From: Berghia stephanieae
Lineage: Eukaryota; Mollusca; Gastropoda; Nudibranchia; Aeolidiidae
Assembly (NCBI GenBank): GCA_034508935.3
Contig: CM067445.1
Location: 83,265,807 to 83,329,806, forward strand
DNA: 64,000 nucleotides
Reading direction: 5' to 3'
This document shows, piece after piece, positions 1 through 14,000 of this stretch; position 1 is the first letter of the stretch; each line of letters opens with the position of its first letter. The translations under genes and the position numbers were made by a program. The notes under the pieces are model-generated. The model did not search any database. It was not told the DNA's origin and saw only the letters and a list, made by a program, of their open reading frames with translations.

Positions 1-148
1 AAATGTTAAGAAGTGAGTTGTGATTTTACGCTAGGGGCTTTTCACAGCAATTTATTTTTCTTTTTAATCTAGAGATTTGATTCATTACCAATATAACCCA
101 CACTTACCTTTTTCGCTATTATATTTCCATTATTTAGTGTGAGCTGAG

Positions 149-201
<53 letters not shown>

Positions 202-285
202 CCGTCGTCGTCGTCATCGTCATCATCATCATTATCATCATCATCATCATCATCATCATCATCGTCATCATCATCACCACCACCA
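149..285. repeat. (ATC)n microsatellite
   Basis: About 45 units of ATC with a few CGTCGT interruptions. The poly-Asp frame read on the minus strand is a by-product of the triplet repeat. Confidence 0.95.
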
Positions 286-808
286 CCCGTCTTTGCCATC
301 ACACACTCTTTGTCCTTGTCATTATTTATTGGTTGAAATAATGTTATATTTATTCTAACATATTTTATTTATTTATTTTTTTCTCAGATTACACTAACCC
401 ACTGCTTGGCTAAACCATCATCATGTGACTCTGAACTGTGGCCAGTAGCATGGCTTCTTGGTCTAGGTAGATGGCCTTCCGTGGCCAAATGCCACGATAA
501 TATGCATCATGTTTTTAAAAAATTACTAATATAATGTTTGGATTTTCTAATTCGTACTCTACATGTAGTTTATTATTAGCAATGTGCATGTGAGATTAGT
601 TTTAGCCTTGTGATACGCATGTCTTTTGGAGAATGAAATTATCAATTAATAACACGCATTTCTCCCGAAACGAAGAGGAATTCTCTATTGGATATAATCT
701 CTTAACATGATTGCCATTTTATAAGCAAGTGAATTATATTTATATGAGAGTTGATGCGCTTTATTTTTAATTCTGTAACAAAAAATCGACCCCTTTCATT
801 ATTTGAAA
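286..808. other. 5' flank of the Ser-rich exon, no gene seen
   Basis: AT-rich, non-coding in all frames. A pyrimidine-rich stretch ending in ttttttctcag at about 378-388 could be a splice acceptor for an exon holding 5' UTR. I see no reliable promoter motif. Confidence 0.4.
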
Positions 809-2504
809 ATGGCATCGAAAGATACGACATCGTCATCTTCCACAACCAACAGAACTCAGCGGACATCCATCCACACTCCATTAAAACCAGCCAGTGTTCA
901 GGATCTCAAGGCAAAGTTTGATGCTAGTAAGTCTGCCAATGTGGGTGCTTCAGGAGCTACGACTCCAAGGAGTCCACTCTCTGATAGGAAGTGCGAACAA
1001 CGTTCATCGTTTGGAAAGGGCGGTGTATCAACTGGAGCAAAATCCACAGGAGGTGTGACATTGTCCTCAGTCAGCTCAGCCTTACACTCTGCCGCTCAGC
1101 GCCGAATGGAAGCTGGCGCCTCAACGAATTCAAGCTCGAGTTCGTTATCATCATCGTCATCGTCATCGGTATCATCTTCTTCTGTGAATAAAACCACTTC
1201 AAATCTATCCTTAACCACTCCTCGTCCATTCACAGCGTCTTCCAATACCACCAAAACCTCGTCATCCTTACCGTCCTCGACAAAAACTACATCTGTTAGC
1301 AATTTTAAATCATCCTCTGCTGCCAAATCTTCAAGTTTGTCAAAAGTTGGTAGTAGAACTGATGACATTAGAAGTAGCTTTGTGAGAGATTCAGATGGAA
1401 GAATTGAACTTCCGGTGATGCATATAACAGGAAGTGGCGCTGATGTCAAGGTCACAACCAAGACTTCACCAAGAGGTACGAATGCTACCGATAACAGATT
1501 TAGAAAAAGTGATGATAATAAATTGAATAAACCTAAAAAGGATGACTCTAGAAATGGAAACACATATAAGCCAGGAAATATCAAATCAAGTTTTGAAGGA
1601 AGTGGTGGAGGGAGTCCTAAGGCGAGTCCGAGAGGAATAAAGACACCAGAAAAGGCTGAAAGTCCCCCAGTCCAACGCACAAATCGTCTTATTGCAAGGG
1701 AAATAACGATAGAGAGACTAGATTCCGGAGTTTGTGTAACGTCATACAAAGACCAACCTCCTTCTTCAACGAAAGCAGACAATAGCAATCTTAATGCTAA
1801 GACCCAAGGCCCTCCTTCCACCACTGTCGGTAACAAAGTTGGAGAAATCAAAGTTCTCAATGTTACTACAACTTCATCCTCCACGGACCCCGTGGATAAA
1901 AAATCAAAAGAAGACCTGCCTTTCCGTCAAGTAAAACTTAGAAATACCAAAGAGCAAATGGAAAGACAGCCTTCAAAAGATAAATTAACAACAAATGCTG
2001 CAAAATCATCTGAACTTTGTCCCTTAGACGATGTCGACAACAAAAGGCTATCTAGGAAAATGAGCACCGAAAGGTTTGAAAGATTGAAATTTGACTTTGA
2101 ACGAGGCGTGCCCACAGAATATTCTCCTAGAAAGGATTCTGGGGATTCAGATCATATTGTCCTACAACAGAAAGCACGGGAGTTAAAAGTCAAATCGGAA
2201 GATATTGATGTTCCAATTATTGTCAAAGCAAAGAAAGAAGAGTCGATTTTCACCGAAGGATTAAAAGTGTCGGATTTTGTAAAACAAGTCAATAAAATGA
2301 ACCCAGAGCCAGACTCAAAGCCGAAATGGAAGGTTCAGAAAAGGAATAGCCAGGCAAGTTCTGTGGCATCCAGTAGTGATGTGGGAGGAGAAATTAGCGG
2401 AGCTGACTGTTATTATGAAGGGATACCTGGAGAGGACATGGATGTTAATACTTGTGACGACGATGTTGATGACGATATCTATGAGCAGGTCATGACCCGA
2501 AAAG
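809..2504 (+). CDS. Large coding exon of a Ser/Thr-rich disordered protein, probable cytoskeletal or signalling scaffold
   Basis: An open frame of about 565 codons. I start at the ATG at 809 because its context (gaaaATGg, purine at -3 and G at +4) is good, and the frame upstream of it has only a TTG. The protein opens MASKDTTSSSS and has poly-Ser tracts at roughly residues 110-130. It is rich in TPR/SPR/SPK sites suited to proline-directed kinases, with basic Lys/Arg/Ser stretches in the middle. The motifs ERFERLKFDFERG and LKVSDFVKQVNKMNPE lie in the last third. It ends in an acidic segment (GEDMDVNTCDDDVDDDIYEQV) with a possible phosphotyrosine site. The frame runs on to a stop at 2551, but AAAG|GTAAAG at 2501-2510 is a strong splice donor and the last 15 codons look intronic, so I end the exon at 2504. 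No folded domain is visible. The make-up resembles N-terminal regions of actin-binding scaffolds or RhoGEFs, but I do not recognise the gene. That it is coding is likely; its function is unknown. Confidence 0.7.
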
Positions 2505-3202
2505 GTAAAGACAAGCTTCCACTTAACATTTTTAAAGTTATATCTTTTTAAAAATTTTTGTTCTTTTTTTTCTCTCTTTTAAATCGCTGGACATAGAAAT
2601 AATATTGTTTGAGTTTTGTAATACATTTTGCTCATTATCAAGTTGTTTTTGTTTGTTTGTTTTTGTTTTTTGTTTTGTTTATTTTTTTATTTATTTTTTA
2701 TTTTTTGGGAGGGGGGGGGGGGGGGGGGTTCTCATTGCAAGAAGATCCTATAAGTTATGCTGATTTCGTTTGTTTTTTTAAAAATGAATTTTTATCCTTT
2801 GGTTTCGATGCTTTAGCTTTACCTTTCAAAATTATCCTTTAAAATGAGTCGTGAATTCACCTATAACTGAGAATGTTCGTATGTTTAAAGTTTATTAGCA
2901 GTATAAAGAAACCATATCAATAAATGCTTTAATATAGAAAGAAGGAATTGATATAACCAGAGACTCGATGTCTAGTTGATGTCGTACCCACAAGAAACAG
3001 TTTATCTGATAGAATTATAAACGAAGGCTGGAACTATCTTTTATTGGGTCAAATGCTTTATGCATGTTTATTGGGAGTTGTTATGTTTATTATTAGGCTA
3101 CGTTTCTATTTCAATAAAGTTTCAAAGACACGAGAAGGGAATAAAATGGTAGGCGTATAAAAAATGTAAATAGTCTCTCACTAAAACCCTTTTAATGTTT
3201 TA

Positions 3203-3246
<44 letters not shown>

Positions 3247-3423
3247 ATGTGGAACAGTCTAACGTAATTGATCACTTGACCTTAAATTTCCTGTCGGAGT
3301 GTAAATATTGTTAGGTCATAAAGGTAATCAGGAATTTAATAAATTTAAAACAGCAAAGTGATATTACAATTTTAAACTTGATAGGTAGCCATTGAATATT
3401 GGAATTAATATTCTTCTCCACCT
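2505..3423. other. Probable intron start, no gene seen
   Basis: AT-rich sequence after the proposed splice donor. It holds a T-rich run (about 2640-2705), poly-G runs at about 2710-2728 and 3213-3245, and no coding frame I can support. Confidence 0.5.
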
Positions 3424-3624
3424 CTAAACCTCTTCTTCTTCTTCTTCTTTTCTTCTTCTTCTTCTTCTTCTTCTTCTTCTTCTTCTTCTTCTTCTGCTTC
3501 TTCTTCTTCTTCTTTTTCTTCTTCTTCTTCTTCTTCTTCTTCTTCTTCTCTTCTTCTTCTTCTTCTTATCCCCTTCCTCCAATCTCCCGTTTCTCCTCCT
3601 CCTCTTTCTCCTCCTCCTCCTCCT
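3424..3624. repeat. (CTT)n/(CTC)n pyrimidine tract
   Basis: Long CTT-dominated tract turning into TCC repeats, running straight into the assembly gap. Such homopurine/homopyrimidine DNA is a common reason for an assembly break. Confidence 0.95.
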
Positions 3625-3724
3625 NNNNNNNNNNNNNNNNNNNNNNNNNNNNNNNNNNNNNNNNNNNNNNNNNNNNNNNNNNNNNNNNNNNNNNNNNNNN
3701 NNNNNNNNNNNNNNNNNNNNNNNN
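3625..3724. other. Assembly gap of 100 N
   Basis: Exactly 100 unknown bases, the conventional size for a gap of unknown length. The exon to the left and the satellite to the right are therefore on different contigs. Confidence 0.99.
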
Positions 3725-5301
3725 GGGTGAAATTTAACGGTTTTAGAAATAATTTCCAATTTAGTCCATGAAATACTGCATTACAATGTCACAAAAAAAA
3801 ACAAACAACAAAACTTGTGGACGTTTGCAAATTTGGAATTTTTAACGTTTTTTTAGGAATTTGACCATTATTTTACGTTTATTGGGAGGCATTTGAGGTT
3901 TTTTTTGAAATTTCCGAGTTTTCCAGAATTTGATGAAATATTCGAATTGTTGTATGAAAATACAAGTTGTACAACGTAAAAAAAATAACATCTAGGACTT
4001 TCGGACATTTGGAATCTCTCACCTTTTTTGCGTTGAAATGTAACGTTTTTGGGTGAAATTTGACGGGATTTTTGAACAATTCAAAGTTTTTTCATGTTTT
4101 TTGAGCAATTTTCGAGTTGCACAATGTTAAAAAAGTATAATTTGGGAGTTTCAAAAATTTCGAACTTTTCACGTTTTTTGGGTGAAATTTAACGTTCTTT
4201 AGGTGAAATTAGCCAATTTGTTAAAAAATTTCAGTTATTTACATGAAATACTCCATATTGAGCATTTCTACAATGTTACAGAATTAAAATTTGGGGCTTT
4301 CGGAAATTTGGAATTTTTCACGTTTTTTGGATGAAATTGGACGATTTTTAACGTTTTTTGGGGTGAAATTTGACCATTTACGAATTTTTGCAGGAAATTG
4401 TCGATTTTGATCATTTTTCAATTTTTACAATGTTTTACAAAAAAAAAAATGTGGGACTGGAAAATTTGGGAATGTTCGTTTTAATGGTGAAAATAAACGT
4501 TTTATTAGGTAATATTTGACGAATTAAAAAATATTCCAAAATTATTTCATGACATACTCTACTTTTAGCATAATATCGTGTTGTACAATGTTAAAAAAAT
4601 AAAATGTGGGAATTTTGAAAAATTTGGAATATTTTACCGTTTTTTGGCTGAAATTTAACGTTTTTTGGCTGAAATTTGACGATTAAAAATGAAAAAGTCA
4701 ACATTGTTTATGAAATACTCCATTTTGAGCATTTTTCGAGTTATACAATGTTACAAAAATAAAAATTTGGACTTTCGGAAGTATCGAAATCTTCACGTTT
4801 TTGAGTGAAATTTTGACGGTTTTTGGATGAAATTAGACGATTTTTAACGGGTTTTTTTAATGTTACGAATTCTTTTCATGAAATATTCCATTTTGATCAT
4901 TTTTCGAATTGTACAATGTTAAAAAATAAAATTTGGGACTTTCGAAAATATCGAAATCTTCCGGTTTTTCGATTGAAGTTTTATGTTGTTGGGTGAAATT
5001 TGAGGAGTTTAAAAATAATTTCCCATTTTTTCATGACATACTGCAGTTTTTAGCATTACAATGTTAAAAATGATAAACTTGTGGAATTTTGCAAATTTGG
5101 AATTTTTTACGATTTTCAGGTGAAATTTGACCATTGTTTAGTGGGAGACGACCATTTTTTCAAATTTCCGAGTTTTCGAGAATTTGTTTAAATCTTTGAA
5201 TTTTTGTATAAAATACCCGATTTCGATCATTTTTCGAGTTGTACAATCTTAAAAAATTAATATCTTGGGGTTGTACAATGTTAAATACATAATATTTTGA
5301 A
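3725..5301 (+). repeat. AT-rich satellite block 1
   Basis: About ten degenerate monomers. The first begins with the TGAAATTTAACGGTTTTAG variant that reappears at about 6373, 22750, 24713, 28472, 35643 and 38285. Confidence 0.85.
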
Positions 5302-6127
5302 GTATGTGTAAGAAATTGTAGGTGTCTGTAAGTTTGTGCAAGTATGTGTAGATATGTATAAGTATGTGCTAGTATGTGCAAGATATGTAAGTTTGCCCCA
5401 GTATGTGCAAGTATGTGCGAGTATGTACGTGTATGTTTCAGTATGTGTGAGCACATACTAGCACATACTTGCACATACTAGCACATAATTGCACAGACTT
5501 GCACATAATTGCACATACGTACACATACTAGCACACGTGCACACACTAGCATATACTTACACATACTAGCACAAACATGCACATACTAGCACATACTTTT
5601 ACAAAATTGCACATACTAGCACATACTAGCACATACTTGCACATAATTATATCTACACAGACTTACACAAACTATCACATACCTACACTTACTTGTTCAA
5701 ACTTCCACATAAGTACACATACTTACAAATACCTACACATACTTGCACATACTTACACATACCTACACATAATTACACATACTTACACATATTTGTAAAA
5801 ACTTGCACATACGTACACATACTTGCACAGAGTTACACATACCTACATGTACTTTCACATACCTACACATACTTCAACAAAATTTCACATACGTACATAT
5901 AATTGCAAAAACCAGCACATACTAGCACACACTTATACATACTTACACATACCTACACATACACATACCTACACATACTTACACATACTTACACATACCT
6001 ACACGTACTTACACATATCTACACATACTTACACATACCTACACATACTTACACATACCTACGCATACTTACACATACCTACACATACTTACATATACTT
6101 GTACAAACTTGCACATACGTACACGTA
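5302..6127. repeat. CACATAC array 1 with strand switch at about 5452
   Basis: The left 150 bases read TATGTGYAAG and the remainder reads CACATACTTAC/CACATACCTAC. The switch point AGTATGTG-tgag-CACATACT is a perfect 8-bp hairpin with a 4-base loop, so the two sides could fold on each other. Confidence 0.9.
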
Positions 6128-8110
6128 TATCGAAATCTTCACGTTTTTTATGTATAAGTCATTACGAGTCATTTTTTACGGTTTTTGGATGAAAGTTGAC
6201 GATTTTTAACGTGTTTTAAGGTGAAATTTGAGTATGTAAATAAAATTTACGAATTTTTCAATGAATTATTCCATTTTCGTCATTGTTAGATTTGTACGTT
6301 AAAAAAATAAAATTTGGGACTTTAGAAAATATCGAATTTTCACGTTTTTTTGAGTGAAATTTTACGTTTTCGGGTGAAATTTAACGGTTTTAGAAATAAT
6401 TTCCAATTTAGTCCATGAAATACTGCATTACAATGTCACAAAAAAAAACAAACAACAAAACTTGTGGACGTTTGCAAATTTGGAATTTTTAACGTTTTTT
6501 AGGAATTTGACCATTATTTTACGTTTATTGGGAGGCATTTGAGGTTTTTTTTGAAATTTCCGAGTTTTCCAGAATTTGATGAAATATTCGAATTGTTGTA
6601 TGAAAATACAAGTTGTACAACGTAAAAAAAATAACATCTAGGACTTTCGGACATTTGGAATCTCTCACCTTTTTTGCGTTGAAATGTAACGTTTTTGGGT
6701 GAAATTTGACGGGATTTTTGAACAATTCAAAGTTTTTTCATGTTTTTGAGCAATTTTCGAGTTGCACAATGTTAAAAAAGTATAATTTGGGAGTTTCAAA
6801 AATTTCGAACTTTTCACGTTTTTTGGGTGAAATTTAACGTTCTTTAGGTGAAATTAGCCAATTTGTTAAAAAATTTCAGTTATTTACATGAAATACTCCA
6901 TATTGAGCATTTCTACAATGTTACAGAATTAAAATTTGGGGCTTTCGGAAATTTGGAATTTTTCACGTTTTTTGGATGAAATTGGACGATTTTTAACGTT
7001 TTTTGGGGTGAAATTTGACCATTTACGAATTTTTGCAGGAAATTGTCGATTTTGATCATTTTTCAATTTTTACAATGTTTTACAAAAAAAAAATGTGGGA
7101 CTGGAAAATTTGGGAATGTTCGTTTTAATGGTGAAAAAAACGTTTTATTAGGTAATATTTGACGAATTAAAAAATATTCCAAAATTATTTCATGACATAC
7201 TCTACTTTTAGCATAATATCGTGTTGTACAATGTTAAAAAAATAAAATGTGGGAATTTTGAAAAATTTGGAATATTTTACCGTTTTTTGGCTGAAATTTA
7301 ACGTTTTTTGGCTGAAATTTGACGATTAAAAATGAAAAAGTCAACATTGTTTATGAAATACTCCATTTTGAGCATTTTTCGAGTTATACAATGTTACAAA
7401 AATAAAAATTTGGACTTTCGGAAGTATCGAAATCTTCACGTTTTTTGAGTGAAATTTTGACGGTTTTTGGATGAAATTAGACGATTTTTAACGGGTTTTT
7501 TAATGTTACGAATTCTTTTCATGAAATATTCCATTTTGATCATTTTTCGAATTGTACAATGTTAAAAAATAAAATTTGGGACTTTCGAAAATATCGAAAT
7601 CTTCCGGTTTTTAATTGAAATTTTACGTTGTTGGGTGAAATTTGAGGAGTTTAAAAATAATTTCCCATTTTTTTCATGACATACTGCAGTTTTTAGCATT
7701 ACAATGTTAAAAATGATAAACTTGTAGAATTTTGCAAATTTGGAATTTTTTACGATTTTCAGGTGAAATTTGACCATTGTTTAGTGGGAGACAACCATTT
7801 TTTCAAATTTCCGAGTTTTCGAGAATTTGTTTAAATCTTTGAATTTTTGTATAAAATACCCGATTTCGATCATTTTTCGAGTTGTACAATCTTAAAAAAT
7901 TAATATCTTGGGGTTTCGTAAATTTGGAAATTTTCACCTTTATTTGGGTGAAATTTACCTGTTTTTGGTGAAATTGGACATGTTTTTTAAACTATCTTTT
8001 CATGAAATACTCCATTTTGAGCATTTACCGAGTTGTACAATGTTATATACATAATATTTTGGACTTTCGAAAATTTAGCATTTGTTGTACAATGTCAAAA
8101 AAATAAAATA
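6128..8110 (+). repeat. AT-rich satellite block 2
   Basis: About 6363-7910 repeats block 1 almost base for base, about 2.65 kb downstream. It runs on to the TA at 8109-8110 where the TIR transposon is inserted. Confidence 0.85.
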
Positions 8111-9398
<1,288 letters not shown>

Positions 9399-9521
9399 TC
9401 GAGAATTTGTTTAAATCTTTGAATTTTTGTATAAAATACCCGATTTCGATCATTTTTCGAGTTGTACAATCTTAAAAAATTAATATCTTGGGGTTGTACA
9501 ATGTTAAATACATAATATTTT
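9399..9521 (+). repeat. Short AT-rich satellite block
   Basis: A partial monomer joining the truncated transposon to the next array. Confidence 0.75.
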
Positions 9522-10340
9522 GAAGTATGTGTAAGAAATTGTAGGTGTCTGTAAGTTTGTGCAAGTATGTGTAGATATGTATAAGTATGTGCTAGTATGT
9601 GCAAGATATGTAAGTTTGCCCCAGTATGTGCAAGTATGTGCGAGTATGTACGTGTATGTTTCAGTATGTGTGAGCACATACTAGCACATACTTGCACATA
9701 CTAGCACATAATTGCACAGACTTGCACATAATTGCACATACGTACACATACTAGCACACGTGCACACACTAGCATATACTTACACATACTAGCACAAACA
9801 TGCACATACTAGCACATACTTTTACAAAATTGCACATACTAGCACATACTTGCACATAATTATATCTACACAGACTTACACAAACTATCACATACCTACA
9901 CTTACTTGTTCAAACTTCCACATAAGTACACATACTTACAAATACCTACACATACTTGCACATACTTACACATACCTACACATAATTACACATACTTACA
10001 CATATTTGTAAAAACTTGCACATACGTCCACATACTTGCACAGAGTTACACATACCTACATGTACTTTCACATACCTACACATACTTCAACAAAATTTCA
10101 CATACGTACATATAATTGCAAAAACCAGCACATACTAGCACACACTTATACATACTTACACATACCTACACATACACATACCTACACATACTTACACATA
10201 CTTACACATACCTACACGTACTTACACATATCTACACATACTTACACATACCTACACATACTTACACATACCTACGCATACTTACACATACCTACACATA
10301 CTTACATATACTTGTACAAACTTGCACATACGTACACGTA
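9522..10340. repeat. CACATAC array 2 with strand switch at about 9672
   Basis: Nearly identical to array 1, including the unusual subunits with CTTGTTCAAACTTCCACATA. Confidence 0.9.
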
Positions 10341-11313
10341 TATCGAAATCTTCACGTTTTTTGAGTCATTTTTACGGTTTTTGGATGAAAGTTGAAAGTT
10401 TTTGCAGGAAATTGTCGATTTTGATCATTTTTCAACTTTTACAATGTTTTACAAAAATAAAATGTGGGACTCGAAAATTTGGGAATGTTCGTTTTAATGA
10501 TGAAAATAAACGTTTTATTAGGTAATATTTGACGAATTAAAAAATATTCCAAAATTATTTGATGACATACTCTACTTTTAGCATAATATCGTGTTGTACA
10601 ATGTTAAAAAAATAAAATGTGGGAATTTTGAAAAATTTGGAATATTTTAACCGTTTTTTGGCTGAAATTTAACGTTTTTTGGCTGAGATTTGACGATTAA
10701 AAAAAATAAAGGCAACATTGTTTATGAAATACTCCATTTTGAGCATTTTTTGAGTTATACAATGTTACAAAAATAAAAATTTGGACTTTCGGAAATATCG
10801 AAATCTTCACGTTTTTGGAGTGAAATTTTGACGGTTTTTGGATGAAATTAGACGATTTTTAACGGGTTTTTTAATGTTACGAATTCTTTTCATGAAATAT
10901 TCCATTTTGATCATTTTTCGAATTGTACAATGTTAAAAAATAAAATTTGGGACTTTCGAAAATATCGAAATCTTCCGGTTTTTCGATTGAAGTTTTATGT
11001 TGTTGGGTGAAATTTGAGGAGTTTAAAAATAATTTCCCATTTTTTCATGACATACTGCAGTTTTTAGCATTACAATGTTAAAAATGATAAACTTGTGGAA
11101 TTTTGCAAATTTGGAATTTTTTACGATTTTCAGGTGAAATTTGACCATTGTTTAGTGGGAGACGACCATTTTTTCAAATTTCCGAGTTTTCCAGAATTTG
11201 TTTAAATCTTTGAATTTTTGTATAAAATACCCGATTTCGATCATTTTTCGAGTTGTACAATCTTAAAAAATTAATATCTTGGGGTTGTACAATGTTAAAT
11301 ACATAATATTTTG
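10341..11313 (+). repeat. AT-rich satellite block (left arm of palindrome 1)
   Basis: Monomers from about 10397 onward are repeated in reverse complement up to about 12913. Confidence 0.85.
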
Positions 11314-12913
11314 AAGTATGTGTAAGAAATTGTAGGTGTCTGTAAGTTTGTGCAAGTATGTGTAGATATGTATAAGTATGTGCTAGTATGTGCAAGATAT
11401 GTAAGTTTGCCCCAGTATGTGCAAGTATGTGCGAGTATGTACGTGTATGTTTCAGTATGTGTGAGCACATACTAGCACATACTTGCACATACTAGCACTG
11501 CAAGTTTTTACAAATATGTGTAAGTATGTGTAATTATGTGTAGGTATGTGTAAGTATGTGCAAGTATGTGTAGGTATTTGTAAGTATGTGTACTTATGTG
11601 GAAGTTTGAACAAGTAAGTGTAGGTATGTGATAGTTTGTGTAAGTCTGTGTAGATATAATTATGTGCAAGTATGTGCTAGTATGTGCAATTTTGTAAAAG
11701 TATGTGCTAGTATGTGCATGTTTGTGCTAGTATGTGTAAGTATATGCTAGTGTGTGCACGTGTGCTAGTATGTGTACGTATGTGCAATTATGTGCAAGTC
11801 TGTGCAATTATGTGCTAGTATGTGCAAGTATGTGCTAGTATGTGCTCACACATACTGAAACATACACGTACATACTCGCACATACTTGCACATACTGGGG
11901 CAAACTTACATATCTTGCACATACTAGCACATACTTATACATATCTACACATACTTGCACAAACTTACAGACACCTACAATTTCTTACACATACTTCAAA
12001 ATATTATGTATTTAACATTGTACAACCCCAAGATATTAATTTTTTAAGATTGTACAACTCGAAAAATGATCGAAATCGGGTATTTTATACAAAAATTCAA
12101 AGATTTAAACAAATTCTCGAAAACTCGGAAATTTGAAAAAATGGTCGTCTCCCACTAAACAATGGTCAAATTTCACCTGAAAATCGTAAAAAATTCCAAA
12201 TTTGCAAAATTCCACAAGTTTATCATTTTTAACATTGTAATGCTAAAAACTGCAGTATGTCATGAAAAAATGGGAAATTATTTTTAAACTCCTCAAATTT
12301 CACCCAACAACATAAAACTTCAATCGAAAAACCGGAAGATTTCGATATTTTCGAAAGTCCCAAATTTTATTTTTTAACATTGTACAATTCGAAAAATGAT
12401 CAAAATGGAAATATTTCATGAAAAGAATTCGTAACATTAAAAAACCCGTTAAAAATCGTCTAATTTCATCCAAAAACCGTCAAAATTTCACTCCAAAAAC
12501 GTGAAGATTTCGATATTTCCGAAAGTCCAAATTTTTATTTTTGTAACATTGTATAACCCAAAAAATGCTCAAAATGGAGTATTTCATAAACAATGTTGCC
12601 TTTTTTTTTTTTAATCGTCAAATCTCAGCCAAAAAACGTTAAATTTCAGCCAAAAAAACGGTAAAATATTCCAAATTTTTCAAAATTCCCACATTTTATT
12701 TTTTTAACATTGTACAACACGATATTATGCTAAAAGTAGAGTATGTCATGAAATAATTTTGGAATATTTTTTAATTCGTCAAATATTACCTAATAAAACG
12801 TTTATTTTCATCATTAAAACGAACATTCCCAAATTTTCGAGTCCCACATTTTATTTTTGTAAAACATTGTAAAAGTTGAAAAATGATCAAAATCGACAAT
12901 TTCCTGCAAAAAT
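10397..12913. repeat. Palindrome 1, centre near 11655
   Basis: The same 104-codon reading frame lies at 11174-11488 (minus) and 11822-12136 (plus), giving a mirror sum of 23310. Flanking monomers mirror too: the TTTTCAACTTTTACAATG region at about 10430 pairs with its reverse complement at about 12860. Arms are about 1.1 kb with about 315 bases between. Confidence 0.85.
11314..11996. repeat. CACATAC array 3 containing an inversion junction at about 11497
   Basis: Plus-type sequence ends at ...CTAGCAC and is followed abruptly by TGCAAGTTTTTACAAATATG, the reverse complement of an inner array segment. Both GTGTGAGCAC (about 11460) and GTGCTCACAC (about 11846) switch points are present. Confidence 0.9.
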
Positions 12914-13500
12914 TCGTAAATTTTATTTAAATGGTCAAATTTCACCCCCAAAACGTTAAAAATCCTTAAATTTCATCCAAAAAACGTGAAAACTTCCAAA
13001 TTTCCGAAAGCCCCAAATTTTAATTTTGTAACATTGTAGAAATGCTCAATATGGAGTATTTCATGTAAATAACTGAAATTTTAAAACAAATTGGCCAATT
13101 TCACCTAAAGAACGTTAAATTTCACCCAAAAAACGTGAAAAGTTCGAAATTTTTGAAACTACCAAATTATACTTTTTTAACATTGTGCAACTCGGAAATT
13201 GCTCAAAATGGAGTATTACATGAAAAAACTTTGAATTGTTCAAAAATCCCGTCAAATTTCACCCAAAAACGTTACATTTCAACTCAAAAAAGGTGAGAGA
13301 TTCCAAATGTCCGAAAGTCCTAGATGTTATTTTTTTTATTTTTTTAACGTACAAATCTAACAATGACGAAAATGGAATAATTCATTGAAAAATTCGTAAA
13401 TTTTATTTTACATACTCAAATTTCACCTTAAAACACGTTTAAAAATCGTCAAATTTCATCCAACAAACGTAATATTGACAAAAAACGTGAAGATTCCGAT
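11997..13500 (-). repeat. AT-rich satellite block, inverted
   Basis: Same monomers as elsewhere, in reverse complement (ACATTGTACAAC, CGTCAAATTTCACC). Mirrors about 33094-34592. Confidence 0.85.
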
Positions 13501-14000
13501 ATACGTGTACGTATGTGCAAGTTTGTACAAGTATATGTAAGTATGTGTAGGTATATGTAAGTATGTGTAGGTATGTGTAAGTATGTGTAGGTACGTGTAA
13601 TTATGTGTAGGTATGTGTAAGTATGTGTAGGTATGTGTAAGTATGTGTAGGTATGTGTAGGTATGTGTAAGTATGTGTAGGTATGTGTAAGTATGTGTAG
13701 GTATGTTTAAGTATGTATAAGTATGTGCTAGTATGTCCAGGTTTTTGCAATTATATGTACGTCTGTGAAATTTTGTTGAAGTATGTGTAGGTATGTGAAA
13801 GTACATGTAGGTATGTGTATGTGCAAGTATGTGTACGTATGTGCAAGTTTTTACAAATATGTGTATGTGTAATTATGTGTAGGTATGTGCAAGTATGTGT
13901 AGGTATTTGTAAGTATGTGTACTTATGTGGAAGTTTGAACAAGTAAGTGTAGGTATGTGATAGTTTGTGTAAGTCTGTGTAGGTATTTGTAATTACGTGT
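13501..14000 (-). repeat. CACATAC array 4, inverted, short
   Basis: A 500-base array of GTATGTGTAAG/GTATGTGTAGG without a strand switch. Its mirror is 32592-33093 (mirror sum 46593). Confidence 0.85.

Noticed and set aside
5577-6209. Long open frames reading HTYTYLHIPTHTYTYLHI in several frames of every CACATAC array
   Set aside because: A stop-free 10-bp repeat keeps three frames open at once. No start context, splice sites or composition like real protein, and the same peptide appears in both orientations across all arrays.
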